NCBI GenBank assembly: GCA_949282435.1
Contig: CASDOM010000025.1
Span: 1 to 32,676, forward strand
DNA: 32,676 nucleotides
Source of the DNA: an uncultured Ureaplasma sp.
GTDB taxonomy: Bacteria; Bacillota_I; Bacilli_A; Mycoplasmatales; Mycoplasmoidaceae
Direction of reading: 5' to 3'
In this document: in pieces, positions 17,742 through 32,676 of the stretch
Numbering within the stretch: the first letter of the stretch is position 1
Layout: every line of letters starts with the position of its first letter
Position numbers and translations under genes: made by a program
Notes under the pieces: model-generated
Told to the model about the DNA's origin: nothing
Database searches by the model: none
Seen by the model: only the letters and a program-made list of their open reading frames with translations

Positions 17742-18449
17742 ATGAATAAAAAAATCTTCATTAACCTTAAAACTAATAAAAATAGTGTTGAATTATTAAA
17801 TTATTTAACTGAAATTAATAATTTAAAAAATTTTAAATGTGTTTTATTTGTAAATTTTATGTATTTATTATTAGCTAAAAAATATTCTAATAATAATATT
17901 CAAATTGGTTCACAAAGTGGTTTTTGAATTGATAGTGGAAATTATACTTCTCAAGTAAGTTTAAAACAAATTAATGATGAAGGAATTAAGTGAGTTTTAT
18001 TAGGTCATTGTGAAGATGTTAAATATAATCATTTAACTCTTGAACAATTAAAATTGCAATTAGAAAAATCCATTGATTTAAATTATAATATTGTATTTTG
18101 TTTTGGTGAGTTAAATAAAATAGATAATTTTGGTGATCGTATAAATTATTTAATTAACTATTTAGAACAAATTAATATTTATAAATATTTAAATAATAAT
18201 TTTTATTTAGCATATGAACCAGTTTATTTAATTGGTGGAAAAGGTCAAATTAATATTAATGAAATAAGAGATATTGTTATTAATATTAAAAAATATTTTA
18301 TGAATAAATATAATTTAAATATTAATTTGATTTATGGTGGTAGTGTTAATAATACTAATATTGATAGTTTAAATAATATAAATGAATTAGATGGTTTTTT
18401 AATTGGTTCTTATGCTTGATCAATTGATAATTTAAAATTTATTAAATAA
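17742..18449 (+). CDS. tpiA: Triosephosphate isomerase, divergent
   Basis: TpiA interconverts dihydroxyacetone phosphate and glyceraldehyde 3-phosphate. Catalytic residues are present: N8 and K10 (INLKTN), H89 (LLGHCED) and E159 (AYEPV). YGGSV (198-202) is the phosphate-binding motif. Departures from consensus are GHSE changed to GHCE, the loop-6 WAIGTG changed to YLIGGK (162-167), and the final GGAS changed to GSYA. At 235 aa it is shorter than the usual ~250. TGA Trp codons occur at three places. There is no RBS; the start lies 3 nt after the mutase stop. Assignment is firm, but activity should be regarded as probable rather than certain. Confidence 0.9.
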
Positions 18450-18457
18450 AAAATTAT

Positions 18458-19957
18458 ATGAATAAAAAAGTTATTTTAGTTGTTTTAGATGGATTTGGTA
18501 TAGGTAAAAAAAACAAAAAAACTAATGCAATTTATGCTGCAAAAACACCTACATATGATATGTTGATAAAAAAATATAAATATGCAAAATTGTTTGCTTC
18601 TGGGAAACATGTTGGTGTTAATAAAAACCAATTTGGTAATTCAGAATTAGGTCATATGACAATAGGCAGTGGTCAAACAATTTGTAATATTAATCAATTT
18701 TTTTATGATTTGATAAAAAGCAATAAATTTAATGATTATTTAGCAAATTTAGAATGAATTAAAAAAATTATAAAAGATAAAAAAGTTCATTTATTTGGCA
18801 TGTATTCATCAGGAAAAATACATAGTGATAAATACGTTATTGATGCAATTATTAAATTTTTTGAATCTAAAAATGTTTGTGTTTATTTACATTTATTTAG
18901 TGACGGTCGTGATGTTGACAAATATACATTTTATAAAGATGTTAAAAAATTAACAAAAAAAATAAAATCTAGTACACATATTGCATCTATTGGTGGGCGT
19001 TATTATTATATGGATCGTGACAATAATTCTAATCTAACAAATAAAGCATATGATGCAATTATGCAAAAAATAATTTCAACTAAAAATGTTTTGGAATATA
19101 TTAAGGAATCATATAAAAAAAGTATTGATGATGAATTTATTATTCCTATTGGATTTAATGTCGAATGAAAAATTGCTCATAATGATAATTTATTATTTAT
19201 GAATTATCGCACAGATCGTATCACACAATTAATCAACAAATTTTTAAATACTAATAAATATAATATTGATAAAAAAATTCAATTTAATATTAATTTATAT
19301 TCAATTTGTGAATACACTAACACCCCCTCATTTGGTGTTATATATAACAAGCCAAATATAGATATTACATTAAATGAAATTTTAATTAATAACAATATTT
19401 CTCAATTAAGAATAAGTGAAAGTCAAAAGTTTGCTCATGTAACTTATTTTTTCGATTGTGGAAAGAATATTAAATCTTCAAATAAATCTGAAATTCTAAT
19501 TCCATCTATTAAGAATTCAACATATGATATATATCCATGTATGTCTGCAAATAAGATTACTAATAAATTGATTGAATTAGTTAATAATTATGATTTTATT
19601 TTAGTAAATTATCCTAATGCAGATATGGTAGGTCATACTGGTAATTTTAATGCAACAATAAAAGCTATTGAATGTATTGATTTACAGTTAAAGATTATTT
19701 ATAATATGTGTGTTAAAAACAATTGAAATTTAATTATTACTGCTGATCATGGCAACGCAGATTTTATGAAAAAAAATAATAAAAAAATCAAAACACACTC
19801 ATTATCTAAAGTACCCTTTATTCTTGTTTCATCAGAATATAAGTTAAATAAATTTAATGGTAGTTTACAAGATGTTGCACCAAGTATATTATTCATATAT
19901 AATATAAATTATTGTAAGATGGAAGGTAATTCATTAATTTGTAATAAACATGGCTAG
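18458..19957 (+). CDS. gpmI: 2,3-bisphosphoglycerate-independent phosphoglycerate mutase
   Basis: GpmI (499 aa) converts 3-phosphoglycerate to 2-phosphoglycerate using two Mn ions and a phosphoserine. Visible are the N-terminal VVLDGFGIG metal site, the catalytic Ser62 in GNSELGHMTIGSG, the substrate motifs LFSDGRDVD, GGRYYYMDRD and NYRTDR, then AHVTYFFDCGK, NYPNADMVGHTGN and the second metal motif ADHGNAD. Four Trp are TGA. Length is close to the usual ~510. No RBS precedes ATG 18458. Its last 8 nt overlap the start of the next gene, suggesting translational coupling. Confidence 0.95.
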
Positions 19958-21140
19958 CAATTTAAGTAATTATAGAAAAATAATTAAAAATAGTAATGTA
20001 AAAATTAAAAAAGAGTGAAAGATTAATAAAAATGTATATAAATTACTTTTACTTTCATTTCTTTTTGTTATTTATTTTTGAATGTTTATTAATTTATTAA
20101 TAATTCCTCAAGCACAATTTTCTACATCCTTTGTCAATATTACTGCATTTTATAAAGTAAAATTTTCTAGTGATTTTTCATCATATTCACTTTCATTAAC
20201 TACAAATGGTATTCTTTTGTTATTGAGTTGGATTTTGTTATTATTTTTTACAATTTTGTATGTTATAAAAAATAAAATAATTTTAAACAAAGAATATAAA
20301 TTTAGATCATTGCAAATTATTGCTTGAACTATATTTTTTTCAATGTTTTTTGTTTTATTTGTTCTTATTTTAATTTTCCCTAATTTATCTCATATTAGTA
20401 ACGTTTATTCTACTAATTATGCAATTGACACTGCCATTCAACAATCTATTAGTTTAAATAATGATAACCAAACTCTTATATCTGTATTTACTAAATATAA
20501 TTGATCATATGATCCGAATTGATCTTATAGTGAATTAGTAAATGGGTTATTATCACATAAAACAATATTAAATGGTTCTTATGTTTTATTTTCTGATGTA
20601 AATTCAACTTATGTAACTTTTAATTCATCTATAATTGCTATTTATGTATTTTTTTCAATTCCTGTATTGTTATTATTTGTTAATTACATTGTTAAATATT
20701 TTTATAACAATAAAATTAGTTTCCCAAATAAAGTTTCAATGGACAATGTAAAAAATTATTTAAATATTTACAAACAACACCGTATTGAAAAGAAACAAAT
20801 TAAACAAAATATGAAAAAATTAATAGATGAAGAAAATAAATTATTACAAAATTTATATGAAGTAGAAGATCCAAATATTAGTGAAAATGATCAAAATTTA
20901 GTTTCTAAAGAAAGTTTAGAAGAAAAAATTAATAAAAATAATGAATTAAAAAAAGAATTAGAAAATTTAGTAGTAAAAAAACAAGAATTAAAACAACAAT
21001 CATTAAATAAATCAAGAATTAAAAAGTTTATTAATAAATTACAAGATGGTAATGTTAATTTAAATAAAAATAAAAAGCAAGAAATTGCAGTTCCTGATAA
21101 AGAGCTTGAAGAAATCTTTAGAAGTTTAGATATTGATTAG
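19950..21140 (+). CDS. Unrecognised four-TM membrane protein with cytoplasmic coiled-coil domain
   Basis: I do not recognise this 396-aa protein. It begins with a basic segment (1-30), then hydrophobic helices at about 31-53, 83-107, 121-145 and 226-251. Polar loops lie at 54-82 and 146-225, the latter rich in Ser, Asn, Thr and Tyr. With the basic N-terminus inside, the loops would be outside the cell and the C-terminus inside. Residues about 275-365 are highly charged and Glu/Lys/Leu-rich, with coiled-coil character. The last residues are acidic. No enzyme motif is visible. The ATG overlaps gpmI by 8 nt and eno follows after 9 nt, so it is embedded in a glycolytic operon. Four of its Trp codons are TGA and one is TGG. 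A regulator, scaffold or transport accessory are only guesses. Confidence 0.85.
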
Positions 21141-21149
21141 TATTAAAAT

Positions 21150-22439
21150 ATGAAAATAACTGATTTAAAGGCTTATTTAGTATACGATTCAAGAGGTATA
21201 CCTACTGTTGCATGCAATGTATGTATAGATAATAATGTAAATGATATTGCGATGGTGCCAAGTGGTAATTCAACTGGTAGCAATGAAATGTTTGAATTAA
21301 GAGATAGATCTAAGGATTGATTTGGTTATGGTGTAAATAATGCAATTGATAACATTAATAATATTATTAAACCTAAATTAATTGGTTTAAATCCTTTAAA
21401 GCAATCTGAAATAGATAACATTATGATTAAATTGGATAATTCTTTTAATAAATCAAATTTAGGTTCAAATGCAATTTTAGCTGTTTCCATTGCTATTGCT
21501 AAAACTGTTGCTAAAGCATTAAATATCCCAATTTATAAATATATTAATAAATATTTATTTAATAACAAATTTAATTACAAGTACCCTTTTTGTTGTGTTA
21601 ATGTAATTAATGGTGGCAAACATGCTAATAACAATTTAGATTTTCAAGAGTTCATGTTTATACCATTAAAAGGTAAAAATATTGATGATCATTTGAAAAT
21701 TGCTGATGAATGTTTTTTGTCATTGCAAAACATCTTATATAAAAAGAATATTTCTATTGCTAAGGGTGATGAAGGTGGTTTTAGTATAAATGCAAATAAT
21801 TTATATGAAATCTTTGATTTATTAATAGAATCTATAAATAATGCAAATTATGTATGCGGTAAAGATGTTGGAATTGGTATTGATATTGCAGCATCACAAT
21901 TTTATAAAAATGGTAAATATAATTTAAAATGTTTTGATAAGTCTCTATCAGGAATGGAATTAATTGAATTTTATAATAAATTAATTTTGAAATATCCTAT
22001 TGTTTATATTGAAGATCCATTTTATGAGTCAGATTGAAATTCATTTATTACTTTTACTAAATTACATAATGATATATTAATAGTTGGAGACGATTTATAT
22101 TGTACTAATTCTAAATTATTAAATAAAGGTTATCAAATGAATGCTACTAATTCAATTATTATAAAATTAAACCAAATTGGAACATTAAGTGAATGTTTAG
22201 ATACAATTAATAATGCAATAAAATATAATATGAATTATATTATTAGTCATAGATCAGGAGATACTGAGGATAGTTTTATTGCTGATTTGGCAGTTGGTAC
22301 TAATGCGAAGTTAATTAAAACTGGTAGTATGGCTAGAAGTGAAAGATTAGCAAAATATAATAGATTGATTACTATTAATAATCTTTATGATAATTTATCA
22401 TCATATGATTGAAGAAAGATTTTAAAATCATGAGAATAG
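21150..22439 (+). CDS. eno: Enolase
   Basis: Enolase (429 aa) converts 2-phosphoglycerate to phosphoenolpyruvate. The active site appears complete: SRGIPTV (14-20), the mobile loop SGNSTG (38-43), catalytic Glu208 in KGDEGGF, metal ligands in GIDIAAS, YIEDPF and VGDDLYCTN, base Lys339 in [10 protein letters not shown], then [10 protein letters not shown] and Lys390 in [11 protein letters not shown]. The usual VPSGASTG is VPSGNSTG. Three TGA Trp codons include the penultimate residue. No RBS precedes ATG 21150. The 3' end overlaps pfkA by 10 nt. Confidence 0.95.
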
Positions 22440-23380
22440 GAATTTTAACTTCAGGTGGTGATTCTCCAGGGATGAATGCATCACTTTATTATTTAAAAAA
22501 ATATTTATATAAACATGAAATAATATTTTTCAAAAATGGCTTTTATGGTTTGTGTAATAATTTAATTATAAATAATGAATTAATTAATTCTAATATTATA
22601 TCTTCTAGTGGATCTATTATTGGAAGTAGTAGATATGTTGATTTTAAATCTAATATTGACCATGCGCTTAATGTTATTAAACAAAATAATATTGACATAA
22701 TTGTTGTTATTGGTGGCAATGGAAGTTTTTTAGGTGCAAAATTATTATTAGATAAAAATATTAAGGTTTATTTTATACCTGCAACTATTGATAATGATAT
22801 TCAATTTAGTCAATATTCAATTGGATATTTATCAGCTTTAAATGAAATAAACCATAACTTGTTAAAATTACACCAAACTTTTTCAACGCATTCTAATATA
22901 TGTTTTGTTGAAACAATGGGTCGTCACTGCTCACATTTATCATATGCCTCTTCATTAGGTTATGAAAATATGTTTGTAACAAATTTAGATCAAAAACTTT
23001 CAATTGATGATTTAGTTAATAAAACAATGAATTATTACCAAAAATATAATTATGGTTTAGGAATTATTAGTGAATATACATATAATGAAAATGAATTATC
23101 ATCTTTAATAAATAAAATAAAATCTAAATGTAATTGTGATGTTAAATATATAAAAATTGGTTATGTCCAACGTGGTGCAAATGTATGCTATAGTGACATT
23201 AAATTTTCTAATATGTTTGCATTTACTATACTTAAATTATTAAGTAGTAACATATTTAATGTATCACTATATATAAAAGATAATATTGTTAAATATAGTA
23301 AATTTAATGAATTAAAATCCATAAATGTATTAACAGATCTTGAAAAAGAAATTTTTAAATATGATGTTGACAAAAACTAA
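22430..23380 (+). CDS. pfkA: 6-phosphofructokinase family protein with altered active-site residues
   Basis: PfkA phosphorylates fructose 6-phosphate with ATP, the committed step of glycolysis. I start it at ATG 22430, giving [17 protein letters not shown]. The protein is 316 aa, near the usual 320. Conserved parts are GFYGL, SSRYVDF, the catalytic TIDND (119-123), ETMGRH (161-166) and GYVQRG (244-249). Compared by eye with E. coli PfkA, three ligands differ: Asp103 of GGDGS is Asn97 in GGNGS, Arg162 of SHQRI is Asn156 in THSNI, and Arg252 is Ile257. These normally bind Mg or fructose 6-phosphate. The gene overlaps eno by 10 nt and pyk by 20 nt. It may be impaired or of changed specificity. 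Confidence 0.88.
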   Translation: MRIGILTSGGDSPGMNASLYYLKKYLYKHEIIFFKNGFYGLCNNLIINNELINSNIISSSGSIIGSSRYVDFKSNIDHALNVIKQNNIDIIVVIGGNGSFLGAKLLLDKNIKVYFIPATIDNDIQFSQYSIGYLSALNEINHNLLKLHQTFSTHSNICFVETMGRHCSHLSYASSLGYENMFVTNLDQKLSIDDLVNKTMNYYQKYNYGLGIISEYTYNENELSSLINKIKSKCNCDVKYIKIGYVQRGANVCYSDIKFSNMFAFTILKLLSSNIFNVSLYIKDNIVKYSKFNELKSINVLTDLEKEIFKYDVDKN

Positions 23381-24623
23381 AAAAATAATCACTTATGGTC
23401 CTAGTATTAAAAAATTTTTAAATATTAGTTATAATAATATGCAAATAAATAATGATGTTATTAATGCATATAAAAAATTAATTAATACTGGTGTTGATTG
23501 TATTAGATTTAATTTATCTCATGATAATGTTGATAATTATTATGAAATAGTTCAGTTATTCAATCAATTAAATAAATATTTAGATTATAAAATATCACTA
23601 CTTTTTGATACTAAAGGACCCGAAATTAGAGTTGATAATATTCAATCTCAAAACATTAATGATAATAAAATTAGTTTAAACCAAAAAGTAATAATTAAAT
23701 GTTGTCAAAAAGATTTTGTAGGTAATAAATATGCTTTTAGTGTATCAAATATTACTAATGATTATTATTTAATTAATGATTTAGAATTAAATGATTTAAT
23801 TTATATAGACGATGGACATTTAATTCTAAAAGTTATTAATTTAGACAAAATTAAAAATGAAATTATTACTAATTGTGAAGTTTTATCATATACAATTCAA
23901 TCCAACAAAAGGGTTAATTTAGTAAATAAAAAATATCAATTACCATTTTTAAGCAAATATGATCAATATTGTATTAAAAAATGTGTTGAATGAAAAATTG
24001 ATTTTTTAGCATTATCTTTTGTTTCAAATCTTGATCATATTGTTCAGGTGAAAAATATTATTTCAAAAATTGATTCAAATAGTAATTTAAAAATTATTTC
24101 TAAAATTGAAAATTATGAATCAATAAATAATTTAAAAGAAATTATTTTGCATAGTGATGGGATAATGTGTGCAAGAGGAGATTTGTCATTACATTTAGGA
24201 TATGAGAAGGTTCCTTATTATGAAGATCTTATTGCAAGTGAATGTTCTAAATATAAAAAAATCTGTATTTTAGCAACCCAAGTTTTAGGATCTTTAGAGC
24301 ACAATTTATTACCAACACGGGCTGAAGTATATGATTGTTATAATGGAGTTAAATTAGGTTATGATGCAATAATGTTATCTAATGAAACTGCTATAGGATT
24401 AAATCCACTAAATGCAATTTTTGTAATGAATAAAATTATTTTAGAAGCAGAAAAAATTTATTTTAAAAAATTAAAACATTTAAATAAAAATTACAATAAT
24501 ATTATTTATTTAAATAATATTAAAAAAATTATAAAAAAACAAAATAAAAATAAAATAATGATTTATTCACATAATGACAACAATTGATTAACGTTATTAA
24601 AAAATGTTTATATAAAAAATTAA
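23361..24623 (+). CDS. pyk: Pyruvate kinase with shortened C-terminal domain
   Basis: Pyk makes pyruvate and ATP from phosphoenolpyruvate and ADP. Catalytic motifs are largely kept: IRFNLSHD, LFDTKGPEIR, IDFLALSFVS, ISKIENYES, IMCARGDLSLHLG and PTRAEVYD, then LSNETA. Departures include ITYGPS for the usual TIGPAS, ATQVLGSL for ATQMLESM, and SNETA for SGETA. Only about 57 residues follow EAE after the ETA motif, against roughly 110-120 in typical enzymes. The total is 420 aa. The allosteric C-terminal domain is thus about half size. ATG 23361 (or 23364) lies inside pfkA, 20 nt before its stop, with no RBS. Two TGA codons encode Trp. Confidence 0.9.
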
Positions 24624-24630
24624 TTGGTTC

Positions 24631-24658
24631 CAAAAGAATTAAAATTAATTAATTTTTG
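24631..24658 (+). terminator. Weak candidate terminator after pyk
   Basis: CAAAAGAATTAA (24631-24642) can pair with TTAATTTTTG (24649-24658) if GA is bulged, with a 6-nt loop. The stem is almost all A-T and the T run lies inside the 3' arm, so this is a poor Rho-independent terminator. It is the only candidate between pyk and rpoB. Confidence 0.25.
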
Positions 24659-24659
24659 T

Positions 24660-24675
24660 TATATAATTAATTAGT
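24660..24675 (+). promoter_or_regulatory. Candidate -10 region for rpoBC
   Basis: TATATAATTAATTAGT contains TATAAT (24662-24667) and is identical over 16 bases to the string before map (12396-12411). It would give an rpoB leader of about 75 nt containing TTAAC (24688-24692) complementary to GTTAA (24704-24708). No clear -35 hexamer is visible at 17 nt. GGGG (24737-24740) shortly before ATG 24750 is a possible RBS core. Confidence 0.45.
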
Positions 24676-24749
24676 ATTTTATATATTTAACCTAAACAAC
24701 TACGTTAAGTTATAAATAATTATTTCAATTTATATTTGGGGTTTAAGAT

Positions 24750-29012
<4,263 letters not shown>

Positions 29013-29035
29013 TGTGTTGATAGGTGGTATTTAAT

Positions 29036-32676
<3,641 letters not shown>

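Overview
The window is a strongly AT-rich chromosomal segment of a mollicute (Mycoplasma, Ureaplasma or Spiroplasma-like). The main reason is the genetic code. In-frame TGA codons fall exactly where Trp is expected: the last residue of S14 and S8, SPW in L2, the TWSR motif of S19, GAW in L16, and many sites in RpoB and RpoC. Read with TGA as Trp, nearly every gene is a single intact frame. All genes are on the + strand. I cannot name the species from sequence alone.

Layout. (1) 1-~508 is the 3' end of 23S rRNA, followed by 5S rRNA (~569-676) and a clear Rho-independent terminator (692-727). (2) 728-892 holds a candidate promoter and a structured leader. (3) 893-15600 is the fused S10-spc-alpha ribosomal superoperon: rpsJ, rplC, rplD, rplW, rplB, rpsS, rplV, rpsC, rplP, rpmC, rpsQ, rplN, rplX, rplE, rpsN, rpsH, rplF, rplR, rpsE, rplO, secY, adk, map, rpmJ, rpsM, rpsK, rpoA, rplQ. 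It lacks rpmD (L30) and lacks infA between map and rpmJ. A perfect 8-bp hairpin terminator (15611-15637) closes it. (4) 15690-24623 is a compact cluster: cdd, a phosphohexomutase, tpiA, gpmI, an unrecognised four-TM/coiled-coil membrane protein, eno, pfkA and pyk. (5) 24750 to the window end is rpoB and a 3'-truncated rpoC.

How the genes work together. The first half builds ribosomes and adds protein secretion (SecY), N-terminal Met removal (MetAP), adenylate balance (Adk) and RNA polymerase alpha. The cluster at 15.7-24.6 kb supplies five glycolytic enzymes plus sugar-phosphate and pyrimidine salvage functions. rpoBC adds the large RNA polymerase subunits.

Most notable points. Ribosomal and RNA polymerase genes nearly all have good Shine-Dalgarno sequences, but the glycolytic cluster has almost none and uses abutting or overlapping starts. 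Its PfkA, Pyk and TpiA depart from family consensus at normally invariant positions; PfkA has three substitutions at substrate or metal ligands. One membrane protein of unknown function lies inside the cluster. RpoB carries Asn at the E. coli H526 position, which predicts intrinsic rifampicin insensitivity. I saw no mobile element, CRISPR array, phage gene or tRNA, and no clearly new multi-gene system. The orphan membrane protein and the divergent glycolytic enzymes are the best leads.
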